50,219 nucleotides of DNA from a virus. This document shows positions 36,727 through 41,489 of the stretch, one piece after another. Every line of letters begins with the position of its first letter. The first letter of the stretch is position 1. The position numbers were made by a program, and so were the translations under genes. The stretch is from IMG/VR virus record IMGVR_UViG_3300034198_009452, positions 1-50,219 of that record; one strand, written 5' to 3'. Under the pieces are notes generated by a model. The model was given only the letters and a program-made list of their open reading frames with translations, made no database searches and was not told where the DNA came from.

Positions 36727-36796
36727 AGTATAGCAGATCAGGGGGCAAAGGGGAGGGTCGGAACCCTCCGCTGTGCCGCCTAGCGGGTCGGCACAG
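36727..36796 (-). promoter_or_regulatory. Two hairpins and -10 box before gene at 36680
   Basis: The -10 TATACT (36732-36727) lacks a clear -35. Upstream are a 6-bp stem GGAGGG / CCCTCC (36752-36769) and an 8-bp stem CTGTGCCG / CGGCACAG (36771-36796), the latter directly after the stop of the gene at 36802 and terminator-like without a T-run. Confidence 0.5.
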
Positions 36797-36801
36797 TGTG
36801 A

Positions 36802-36951
36802 TCAGAAGTCGATGGCGTCAAGTGTAGGGTCTGCGCCACATTCAGCAGATTCGTCAACACTATCCCCCAGAACAAGAGTGTCAAGAATTTGCAGGATTTG
36901 TGCGCCGTTGTCACCAGAGCGGAGGAGAGAAAGCGCAAGGTCGCGGGTCAT
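36802..36951 (-). CDS. Conserved small cyanophage/cyanobacterial protein
   Basis: 49 residues: MTRDLALSLLRSGDNGAQIL, QILDTLVLGDSVDESAECGA, ending DPTLDAIDF. The N-terminal helix pair (LSLLRSGDNGAQILQILDTL) is a pattern I recognise from many short cyanophage proteins of unknown function. The acidic tail is disordered-looking. It follows the gene at 37169 by 56 bases and has no clear promoter of its own. Confidence 0.65.
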   Translation of the reverse strand: MTRDLALSLLRSGDNGAQILQILDTLVLGDSVDESAECGADPTLDAIDF

Positions 36952-37007
36952 CGTAGAGTTTGCAATTGGGTAGAGTGGCAGTCTTTAGGGCGCTGCCGTT
37001 CCTTTGC

Positions 37008-37169
37008 TCATCGCTCTAGTTGTGCCAGAGATGAAGGAGCGATGTGGGAAGGAGATCCACAGGAGCGGTAGAACTCAACCATCCGATCTGCCTCCTCCTT
37101 GGTTGTGAACCACTGTGAGCGCCACTCACAGGAGTTGTAAGGGGTCTGATAGCGAACTTCAAAGCGCAT
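37008..37169 (-). CDS. GC-rich island small protein
   Basis: 53 residues: MRFEVRYQTPYNSCEWRSQW, FTTKEEADRMVEFYRSCGSP, ending SHIAPSSLAQLER. A strand, a Trp-rich turn and a helix with EEADRMVEFYRS suggest a small alpha/beta domain like those that begin with a parse-and-flag strand (FEVRYQTPY). The ATG follows the shared leader AACAAGTTCCACACCTGA, which supports the start. Function unknown. Confidence 0.6.
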   Translation of the reverse strand: MRFEVRYQTPYNSCEWRSQWFTTKEEADRMVEFYRSCGSPSHIAPSSLAQLER

Positions 37170-37193
37170 GGCGTTCAGGTGTGGAACTTGTTC

Positions 37194-37226
37194 AGTGTAG
37201 CACGGGAAGGGGGCAGTGGTGCCCCC
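37194..37226 (-). promoter_or_regulatory. Hairpin and -10 before gene at 37169
   Basis: Stem GGGGGCA / TGCCCCC with loop CCAC (37209-37226); -10 TACACT (37199-37194). No TTGAC -35. The standard leader follows. Confidence 0.5.
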
Positions 37227-37234
37227 CGTAGGGT

Positions 37235-37501
37235 TCAGAAGTCAAACACGTCGCCGTTGATCTCTGCACGGTTGATCTCTGGGTCGTTCCACATCACGCC
37301 ATCAGGGGTTTGAATGCTGCCGTGATCATACAGTGCCTCTAGCAGTTCTTCATAACAGCAAACGTCATTCTCCTGGATGAAGTTGTGAATGCTTTCATCA
37401 TTCTCAATCCAGAGCACTACATTCCAGGTTTTGTAGTTAGTCCATTCGTTGCAGGTAACATCGAACAGATCGGTCTGGTGAGTGCGGGTTGCGGTTGCCA
37501 T
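37235..37501 (-). CDS. Phage protein with NYKTWNV motif
   Basis: 88 residues: the central WTNYKTWNVVLWIENDESIH is a widespread phage motif (I associate it with a DUF7249-type family), followed by an acidic half with CCYEELLEALYD and ending NGDVFDF. The family has no firm function. The leader contains four tandem ACACC units (37521-37502) directly before ATG in place of the usual leader end. Fairly sure of the family, not of the role. Confidence 0.75.
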   Translation of the reverse strand: MATATRTHQTDLFDVTCNEWTNYKTWNVVLWIENDESIHNFIQENDVCCYEELLEALYDHGSIQTPDGVMWNDPEINRAEINGDVFDF

Positions 37502-37531
37502 GGTGTGGTGTGGTGTGGTGTGAACTTGTTC

Positions 37532-37565
37532 AGTATAGCATGGGAAGGGGGCAGGGTGTGCCCCC
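37532..37565 (-). promoter_or_regulatory. Hairpin and -10 before gene at 37501
   Basis: Stem GGGGGCA / TGCCCCC with loop CACCC (37547-37565), -10 TATACT (37537-37532). There is no TTGAC -35 in the loop. Confidence 0.5.
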
Positions 37566-37573
37566 CAGGGCGA

Positions 37574-37750
37574 TCAGATGGCGCTGGTGCCCTTGCTCAC
37601 CCAGAGCGCCAGGCGCATGGTGGATGCCTTGCTCACCTGCTGGGCGGTGCGCCCGTGGGCGATGGCAGCAGTCTTCAGGCACTGGCGCTTGGCATCGGCG
37701 TTGCCCACCAGGATCATGCGGGCGTTCTGGAGGAGTTGCTGCTGGGTCAT
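37574..37750 (-). CDS. GC-rich island basic helical protein
   Basis: 58 residues: MTQQQLLQNARMILVGNADA, KRQCLKTAAIAHGRTAQQVS, ending ALWVSKGTSAI. It is basic and helical; a segment near ARTAQQVSKAS-type residues 34-44 is reminiscent of a helix-turn-helix half but too short to call. It has the shared leader start (GAACAAGTTC). Confidence 0.6.
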   Translation of the reverse strand: MTQQQLLQNARMILVGNADAKRQCLKTAAIAHGRTAQQVSKASTMRLALWVSKGTSAI

Positions 37751-37776
37751 GATCGGTTCGGGTGTTGAACTTGTTC

Positions 37777-37811
37777 AGTGTAGCACGGGGGTGGGGGTGC
37801 CCAGCACCCCC
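37777..37811 (-). promoter_or_regulatory. Hairpin and -10 before gene at 37750
   Basis: Stem GGGGGTGC / GCACCCCC with loop TGG (37793-37811); -10 TACACT (37782-37777). No -35 found. Confidence 0.5.
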
Positions 37812-37818
37812 AGGGAGA

Positions 37819-37992
37819 TCAGGCGGTGATCTCCATCCACTTCTGCTCGTCGCGGTAGATCACCACGGGAGCGCCGCCGAGTTCGATGCTCCAGTCGAAG
37901 GCAACGTCCACAGCGTGCTCCTCGCTGGTGAAGAACTCCGCGTGGTCGATGCCAGTGCCCTTGGGGGCGGCGCTCCAGGAGATGAAGGTCAT
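37819..37992 (-). CDS. GC-rich island small protein
   Basis: 57 residues: MTFISWSAAPKGTGIDHAEF, FTSEEHAVDVAFDWSIELGG, ending VIYRDEQKWMEITA. A strand, an acidic helix and two strands form a plausible small alpha/beta unit, with WMEIT at the end like genes that end on a strand. The -10 TATACT (38023-38018) and shared leader precede it; no clean hairpin loop or -35. Confidence 0.6.
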   Translation of the reverse strand: MTFISWSAAPKGTGIDHAEFFTSEEHAVDVAFDWSIELGGAPVVIYRDEQKWMEITA

Positions 37993-38073
37993 GTCGGTTC
38001 AGGTGTGGAACTTGTTCAGTATACAGGCGCCCTGGCGGGGGAAAGGGGGCAGCATGTGCCACCCCCAGGATCG

Positions 38074-38298
38074 TCACACGGTGGCAGGCACCTGGGTGAG
38101 TTGATCGCCACGGATTGCCAGGTTGATAAACTTACCCACGGAGTCCTCGTTTTCGATCACCAGGTTGAGATCGGCAACGAACTCTGCAGGATCGGTCACG
38201 TTGTAGGTATAGTCACGCCCACCATTGAAGGTAACAGTCACTTGACCGTTCTGCACTTCGCTGATGTTTTCGATGGCGCTGGATTGGAACTTGAACAT
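38074..38298 (-). CDS. KTSC-domain-like protein
   Basis: 74 residues: MFKFQSSAIENISEVQNGQV, TVTFNGGRDYTYNVTDPAEF, VADLNLVIENEDSVGKFINL, ending AIRGDQLTQVPATV. SSAI near the start, the GRDYTYNV strand and the SVGKFINLAIR helix fit the KTSC domain, a small fold named for its conserved KTSC residues and found in phages and in lysyl-tRNA synthetase fusions. Its biochemical role is not settled. It has its own promoter and a 60-base leader rich in A/T near ATG. Confidence 0.7.
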   Translation of the reverse strand: MFKFQSSAIENISEVQNGQVTVTFNGGRDYTYNVTDPAEFVADLNLVIENEDSVGKFINLAIRGDQLTQVPATV

Positions 38299-38366
38299 GA
38301 TGTTAAAAAAGTAAAGGGTTGAGTGAAGTGTTTTGAGCGGGATGCTTCACCCCCGCTGATGTGATC

Positions 38367-38395
38367 AGTATGGCACGGATTGGGGGTGGGGTCAA
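38367..38395 (-). promoter_or_regulatory. Promoter for KTSC-like gene
   Basis: -35 TTGACC (38395-38390), spacer 17, -10 CATACT (38372-38367). The TTGA of the -35 is also the tetraloop of a GGGG/CCCC hairpin, a reduced version of the island cassette. Confidence 0.65.
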
Positions 38396-38421
38396 CCCCC
38401 GGTGTGCCAGTTGTCAGATCG

Positions 38422-38595
38422 TCACCCCTCTAGCAGTTCGGGGTAGTATTCTTTCACTTCTTCGGTCAATTCTTCATCAGAATACTTTGCGTAACCTTCT
38501 TCGAGGTAGTCATAACAGAGTAGGGTCATAGTCTTGAGGTCCATGTCATCCAGCATCTGCTGAATGAGAGCATCTTGCAGTTCAGAACGGTTCAT
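38422..38595 (-). CDS. Small acidic operon protein
   Basis: 57 residues: MNRSELQDALIQQMLDDMDL, KTMTLLCYDYLEEGYAKYSD, ending EELTEEVKEYYPELLEG. All-helical and acidic. Its ATG overlaps the preceding stop (TGATG), and it is the last gene of a four-gene coupled operon. The SELQDALIQQMLDDMDLKTM start is a style common in cyanophage small genes. Function unknown. Confidence 0.65.
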   Translation of the reverse strand: MNRSELQDALIQQMLDDMDLKTMTLLCYDYLEEGYAKYSDEELTEEVKEYYPELLEG

Positions 38596-38741
38596 CAGAT
38601 CTCATCCCTCATTTTGGTAAGTTTGTCATACAGAAGCGGAATGTCCGCCTCTGTAAGTTCAGTCAGGTAGCACCAATCGCTACTGTCAAGAATTGCCATC
38701 AGGGCATCCAGTTCCTGATAGTTGAGGTGTGTGAGTGTCAC
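38595..38741 (-). CDS. Small operon protein (GTG start)
   Basis: 48 residues from GTG: TLTHLNYQELDALMAILDSS after the start, then DWCYLTELTEADIPLLYDKL, ending TKMRDEI. A start at an ATG 36 bases upstream would overlap the previous gene by 40 bases; GTG gives the 4-base GTGA overlap typical of this operon, so I prefer it. Helical. Function unknown. Confidence 0.6.
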   Translation of the reverse strand: MTLTHLNYQELDALMAILDSSDWCYLTELTEADIPLLYDKLTKMRDEI

Positions 38742-38866
38742 TTGCGTAGTGGAGAATTGAAGTAACGAGTGAAGCATAGCACCAGGATGATGCCAGTGGA
38801 GAGGACACCAACCAGTCCGAGAACTGTCACAGTGTCGCCAGTGAAAGTGTAGGTATCAGGTGTCAT
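38738..38866 (-). CDS. Small single-pass membrane protein
   Basis: 42 residues: MTPDTYTFTGDTVTVLGLVG then VLSTGIILVLCFTRYFNSPL. Residues 13-32 are a clear transmembrane segment; the short C-terminal end is basic. The ATG overlaps the upstream stop (TGATG). It could be a holin-like or accessory membrane peptide but has no diagnostic feature. Confidence 0.6.
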   Translation of the reverse strand: MTPDTYTFTGDTVTVLGLVGVLSTGIILVLCFTRYFNSPLRK

Positions 38867-39015
38867 CAGAAAGTGTAGTTACTGTTGAGCATTTGGATGA
38901 AGTTCGCGTCAATTTCACCATCCTCGATGAACTTGCTGCGATCAAAATCTTCGGGGATAATGTCAAAGATCTCTTCATCAGCAGAGTCTTCGATCTCAAA
39001 GAAGTAGGTGTCCAT
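38866..39015 (-). CDS. Small acidic operon protein
   Basis: 49 residues: MDTYFFEIEDSADEEIFDII, PEDFDRSKFIEDGEIDANFI, ending QMLNSNYTF. Very acidic, no Lys-rich region. It is the first gene of the four-gene coupled operon (39015-38422). An upstream hairpin (stem GGGCACC / GGTGCCC, loop GTGA, 39055-39072) is a cassette relic without a proper -35. Function unknown. Confidence 0.65.
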   Translation of the reverse strand: MDTYFFEIEDSADEEIFDIIPEDFDRSKFIEDGEIDANFIQMLNSNYTF

Positions 39016-39086
39016 GGGTGTGTTTCAGGAACAAACGTAGTTTGGCATGGGTGAGGGCACCTCACGGTGCCCGATGTGCCACTTGC

Positions 39087-39419
39087 TCAACTGTCCAGGG
39101 CACCCTGCTCGTTGAGCACACCCCAGGCGATGCCGTTGCTATACAAACCGATGTAACGGTTGCCAACACTCAACCCAACGATTTCATCGCCAGGTTCACC
39201 GATCATGTTCACACCGAAGTAGAAGTATTCGGTGAACATTTCAGGAGTTTGGAACTTCATGGTCTGAATCTTCTCCCAGAGAATAGTAGCAACCACATAG
39301 GCGATTGCGGCAGCAGTGAGAACAAAACTCCGCACATCTTGGTAGAGTTTTTGATAGTCAACCTCCTGCAGAACTTCGATCAGAGCGTCAGCAGGGGGGA
39401 AAGATTTGGTGAGGTTCAT
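39087..39419 (-). CDS. Small protein with one transmembrane segment
   Basis: 110 residues from the ATG at 39419; the longer open frame upstream crosses the promoter. Layout: helical N-terminus (MNLTKSFPPADALIEVLQEV), a hydrophobic segment VLTAAAIAYVVATILWE near 33-49 as a transmembrane helix, then a soluble C-terminal domain (FQTPEMFTEYFYFGVN, GLSVGNRYIGLYSNGIAWGV). A membrane-anchored small protein; function unknown. Confidence 0.65.
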   Translation of the reverse strand: MNLTKSFPPADALIEVLQEVDYQKLYQDVRSFVLTAAAIAYVVATILWEKIQTMKFQTPEMFTEYFYFGVNMIGEPGDEIVGLSVGNRYIGLYSNGIAWGVLNEQGALDS

Positions 39420-39465
39420 GTCAAGAATGGGTGGGGGAATGTAGAGGTGTCCCAACCACGAGATC

Positions 39466-39494
39466 AGTATGGCACACCAGGGGCACCAGGGCAA
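39466..39494 (-). promoter_or_regulatory. Promoter for gene at 39419
   Basis: -35 TTGCCC (39494-39489), spacer 17, -10 CATACT (39471-39466). Just after the -10 the minus strand reads ATCTCGT (39464-39458), the heptamer clustered at 40 and 42 kb, here in the opposite orientation. Confidence 0.55.
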
Positions 39495-39563
39495 GGGGTT
39501 GCAACATTCCGTAACATCAGGGCATCTTATCAGTGCCATCAGGTACTCTAATGTGCCAGGGGC

Positions 39564-39592
39564 TTGACACATCTTGTAATCTTGACTAGAAT
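39564..39592 (+). promoter_or_regulatory. Plus-strand consensus promoter with no gene
   Basis: TTGACA (39564-39569), 17-base spacer, TAGAAT (39587-39592). It points into 39.6-39.9 kb, where no plus-strand open frame of useful length exists. It would produce a non-coding RNA. Confidence 0.6.
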
Positions 39593-39614
39593 ACCTTTGT
39601 TAGGTTTGAAGATG

Positions 39615-39636
39615 ATAATATAAAGCTTTATATTAT
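39615..39636. repeat. Perfect 22-base AT palindrome
   Basis: The arms ATAATATAAAG and CTTTATATTAT are exact reverse complements with no loop. It could be a regulator site, a cruciform or an RNA hairpin. Confidence 0.8.
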
Positions 39637-39751
39637 ACTTTAAAGAGATGCGTTAGCATACCCCGAAGGGGTATGAGTTAATGTCATATAAGCACGTTAG
39701 ATGGTGTGGGAAGGGGTGAGTGGGGTGAAGCACTAATTCTTGCACATAAAG

Positions 39752-39780
39752 AAAAAAGGCAGGGTCACCACTCCCTGCCT
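39752..39780 (-). terminator. Intrinsic terminator after tRNA-Leu
   Basis: On the minus strand an 8-bp stem AGGCAGGG / CCCTGCCT is followed directly by TTTTTT. It lies 106 bases after the tRNA 3' end and is the best classical intrinsic terminator in this region. Confidence 0.75.
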
Positions 39781-39886
39781 CATTATCACCTTGTTCCTAT
39801 CTTCTTTGATATAATCACCACGTACCTATGTGTATGATATAACCACTCTCGCGTGTATGGGTGGTGATTGTCTCAAACCACCCAAG

Positions 39887-39971
39887 TAGGAGTAGGGAGA
39901 CTTGAACTCCCACGAGCGTAATGCCCAACAGATTTTAAGTCTGGTGTGTCTACCGATTCCACCATACTCCC
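39887..39971 (-). tRNA. tRNA-Leu(UAA)
   Basis: 85 bases. The acceptor stem GGGAGTA pairs with TACTCCT (closing G-U pair), discriminator A. The D-arm region contains TGGAATCGGTAGACAC, the anticodon loop CTTAAAA gives anticodon UAA, a long variable arm (GGGCATTACGCTC) marks a class II tRNA, and the T arm is GGGAG / CTCCC with TTCAAGT. CCA is not encoded. It reads UUA codons, common in the AT-rich late genes and rare in GC-rich hosts. It has its own promoter and terminator. Confidence 0.93.
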
Positions 39972-39980
39972 ATGTTGTAT

Positions 39981-40009
39981 AGTATACGCTATCTCGTGAT
40001 GTTTGTCAA
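39981..40009 (-). promoter_or_regulatory. Consensus promoter of tRNA-Leu
   Basis: TTGACA (40009-40004), spacer 17, TATACT (39986-39981), ending 9 bases before the tRNA. A near-perfect sigma70 promoter. The spacer contains one copy of the ATCTCGT heptamer (complement reading ACGAGAT). Confidence 0.8.
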
Positions 40010-40013
40010 GTGA

Positions 40014-40042
40014 TTGACATTCTCGTAATGATAGTGTATACT
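40014..40042 (+). promoter_or_regulatory. Plus-strand consensus promoter divergent from tRNA
   Basis: TTGACA (40014-40019), spacer 17, TATACT (40037-40042), with only 4 bases between its -35 and that of the tRNA promoter. It points toward the ArdA-like gene end and would yield RNA antisense to that gene. The spacer starts TTCTCGT, a variant of the heptamer. Confidence 0.65.
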
Positions 40043-40120
40043 GTGATGTATACATGATCTCGTAGAGATGTGTATAAGATACGTGTGCATCTCGTACACA
40101 TCTCGCACGCGATCTCGTGC
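40043..40120. other. Heptamer-rich leader/antisense segment
   Basis: Holds three exact ATCTCGT copies (40057, 40089, 40112) plus a near copy. Short hairpins such as ATCTC / GAGAT and GCACG / CGTGC use these motifs. The last hairpin sits directly after the stop of the gene at 40121. Confidence 0.55.
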
Positions 40121-40588
40121 TTACCAGGCGTTCACGAACACATAACCGTCCACGAACTCGTAGTCATAACGCAGTCCCTGATCCCAGGTTGCCTGCCAGT
40201 CAATCACCACGAACGAAGGAACATTCAGTCCATAGCAGTCAGATGTAGTCTGCTCTGCAAAGTCTGCCTCCGATTCATAATGTCCTTGATAGGCATCTGT
40301 GAACCCGTGAAGATCACTTTCCTCCCAGATTTCCAGGAAGGCATCTACGGCATCTTCACCGTATTTTGCACACAGTTCGTCATAGAGTTCCTGATACTCA
40401 TCAGAAATCTCCGTGGGTTCAGGTTTGTTCAGCAAACCCTTGGCATCCAGCAGTTCAGTATAAAATTGAGTGAAATGCAGTTTGCCTTCCACCTCATAAC
40501 CACATGCCCGAAGAATTTCAGTCATAGTGTACAGGGATTGTGCCTGCATGGTGGTCACTTTGGTCAGCAGTTCGGTGCCTTTGAGCAT
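40121..40588 (-). CDS. cyAbrB-like domain fused to ArdA-like antirestriction domain
   Basis: 155 residues from ATG at 40588; the longer frame crosses the promoter. Residues 1-52 (GTELLTKVTTMQAQSLYTMT, then EILRACGYEVEGKLHFTQFY and TELLDAKG) match the cyanobacterial cyAbrB pattern (L-L-x-K-V ... R-A-C-G-Y ... F-Y-x-x-L-L-x-A-K-G). Residues about 60-155 resemble the C-terminal part of ArdA: an acidic helical stretch, AYQGHYESEADFAEQ (99-113), a VIDWQATWDQGL segment and final VDGYVFVNAW. ArdA proteins mimic DNA and block type I restriction enzymes. The fusion could bring a host-like regulator domain to an anti-defence function. Both assignments are by eye. Confidence 0.65.
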   Translation of the reverse strand: MLKGTELLTKVTTMQAQSLYTMTEILRACGYEVEGKLHFTQFYTELLDAKGLLNKPEPTEISDEYQELYDELCAKYGEDAVDAFLEIWEESDLHGFTDAYQGHYESEADFAEQTTSDCYGLNVPSFVVIDWQATWDQGLRYDYEFVDGYVFVNAW

Positions 40589-40613
40589 GGGGTGATCCCT
40601 CAAGAACAAATGT

Positions 40614-40648
40614 AATGTAGCAGGGTTTGGGGGGCATGTCAACCCCCC
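40614..40648 (-). promoter_or_regulatory. Hairpin-promoter cassette for ArdA-like gene
   Basis: Stem GGGGGG / CCCCCC (40629-40648) with loop TTGACATG holding the -35 TTGACA, spacer 17, -10 TACATT (40619-40614). The leader ACATTTGTTC is shared with the gene at 40934. Confidence 0.75.
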
Positions 40649-40667
40649 TGGTCCAGTTAGTTGAGTG

Positions 40668-40934
40668 TCACAGCAGCACCAGTTTGGGTGCCTTCTCCAC
40701 CTTAAAGGTAAACAAAGGTCCGCACACGATGGACATACCCTCCGTGCCAAACTCTTCGACCACTTCCCAGGTCTCATGCTCAGATTTGATGATCACAGCA
40801 CCCTCCATCTCTGGGTCTTTCTTGTGGGCATTAAACATACTCACAGCATACCCAATAGTGCTGGCAAAGGATTTCTCATTAAAGAAACCATCCTTGCTCT
40901 GACCAAAACCAATCACACGGTAAACGGTTTGCAT
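40668..40934 (-). CDS. Hypothetical protein
   Basis: 88 residues from ATG at 40934: MQTVYRVIGFGQSKDGFFNE, KSFASTIGYAVSMFNAHKKD, PEMEGAVIIKSEHETWEVVE, EFGTEGMSIVCGPLFTFKVE, ending KAPKLVLL. A mixed alpha/beta protein, probably one domain. Start chosen by promoter and leader. Neighbour of the antirestriction candidate, so an anti-defence or host-takeover role is possible but unsupported. Confidence 0.65.
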   Translation of the reverse strand: MQTVYRVIGFGQSKDGFFNEKSFASTIGYAVSMFNAHKKDPEMEGAVIIKSEHETWEVVEEFGTEGMSIVCGPLFTFKVEKAPKLVLL

Positions 40935-40956
40935 GAGGTGTCTCAGGAACAAATGT

Positions 40957-40985
40957 AATGTAGCAGGGCACCTGGGATTAATCAA
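40957..40985 (-). promoter_or_regulatory. Promoter for gene at 40934
   Basis: -35 TTGATT (40985-40980), spacer 17, -10 TACATT (40962-40957). The -35 lies in the loop of a longer hairpin (arms GGGCAC / GTGCCC). Leader ACATTTGTTCCTGA. Confidence 0.65.
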
Positions 40986-41003
40986 GTGCCCTTGTGCCAG
41001 TTC

Positions 41004-41414
41004 TCAAACTGCCAGTGCCAGGGCAGGAATCTCTACCAGTTCTGGCGATTTGTCATTCTCAAACTGGTGCATATTGTAGCACACCCATTCACCTTCCAGA
41101 GTATAAAGGTAGGCAAATTCCTCATTATCAGAGAGATACTCTTCCAGTGAAGCATCAAGACATGGGGGGCAGTTTTCACCCCGGTAGGAATAGTAATTAG
41201 CACCGTATTCTTTGTTGAGTTTAGTATCCCAACGATCAGTAGTCCAGCAAGATGACATGTCGCCACCGTCAATCAGTTCTGCAGCAAGTTCTTTGCTGTT
41301 ATAATGGGTGCGAAGAATACGACCCAACCATTCGGGATAACCATCAGAGTGATGATACGCCGAAAGAATAGACTCATCAGAGAGTTGAATACCAATGCGT
41401 GAGCGAGTTGACAT
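41004..41414 (-). CDS. Phage-conserved STRSRIGI-type protein
   Basis: 136 residues: MSTRSRIGIQLSDESILSAY, HHSDGYPEWLGRILRTHYNS, KELAAELIDGGDMSSCWTTD, and a C-terminal half with YSYRGENCPPCLDASLEEYL and CYNMHQFEND. The start STRSRIGIxL ... SxYxHxDGYPEWLG is a widely shared phage family that I recognise, without an established function. The length and the HxxxxGYP core are intact. Single-gene unit with its own promoter. Confidence 0.75.
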   Translation of the reverse strand: MSTRSRIGIQLSDESILSAYHHSDGYPEWLGRILRTHYNSKELAAELIDGGDMSSCWTTDRWDTKLNKEYGANYYSYRGENCPPCLDASLEEYLSDNEEFAYLYTLEGEWVCYNMHQFENDKSPELVEIPALALAV

Positions 41415-41443
41415 TTGGTGGCGGTGTGGTGTTGAACGAATGT

Positions 41444-41472
41444 AATTTAACCCCCCTGCACCAGAAGCACAA
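41444..41472 (-). promoter_or_regulatory. Promoter for gene at 41414
   Basis: -35 TTGTGC (41472-41467), spacer 17, -10 TAAATT (41449-41444), inside a CCCCC / GGGGG hairpin as in the island cassettes. The leader continues with ACATTCGTTCAACACCACAC. Confidence 0.5.
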
Positions 41473-41489
41473 GGGGGTGTGTGCCAGTT

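Larger units (their letters stand above)
39599..39780 (+). ncRNA. Candidate small non-coding RNA
   Basis: This stretch follows the orphan promoter and has strong structure: a 22-base perfect AT palindrome centred on AAGCTT (39615-39636), a hairpin with stem CATACCCC / GGGGTATG and loop GAA (39657-39675), and the 8-bp hairpin AGGCAGGG / CCCTGCCT (39757-39780) that could mark the end. All ATGs are followed by stops within a few codons. Inferred only; ends are estimates. Confidence 0.35.

Noticed and set aside
38595-38777. ATG start at 38777 for the small operon gene
   Set aside because: It would overlap the upstream gene by 40 bases, while GTG at 38741 gives the 4-base GTGA coupling seen throughout the operon.
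39657-39675. Rho-independent terminator at the CATACCCC/GGGGTATG hairpin
   Set aside because: There is no T-run on either strand; it is kept only as structure within the candidate small RNA.
40070-40615. 181-residue plus-strand frame downstream of the divergent promoter
   Set aside because: It is antisense to the ArdA-like gene and reads as a low-quality His/Leu-rich protein; the promoter is better explained by an antisense or small RNA.
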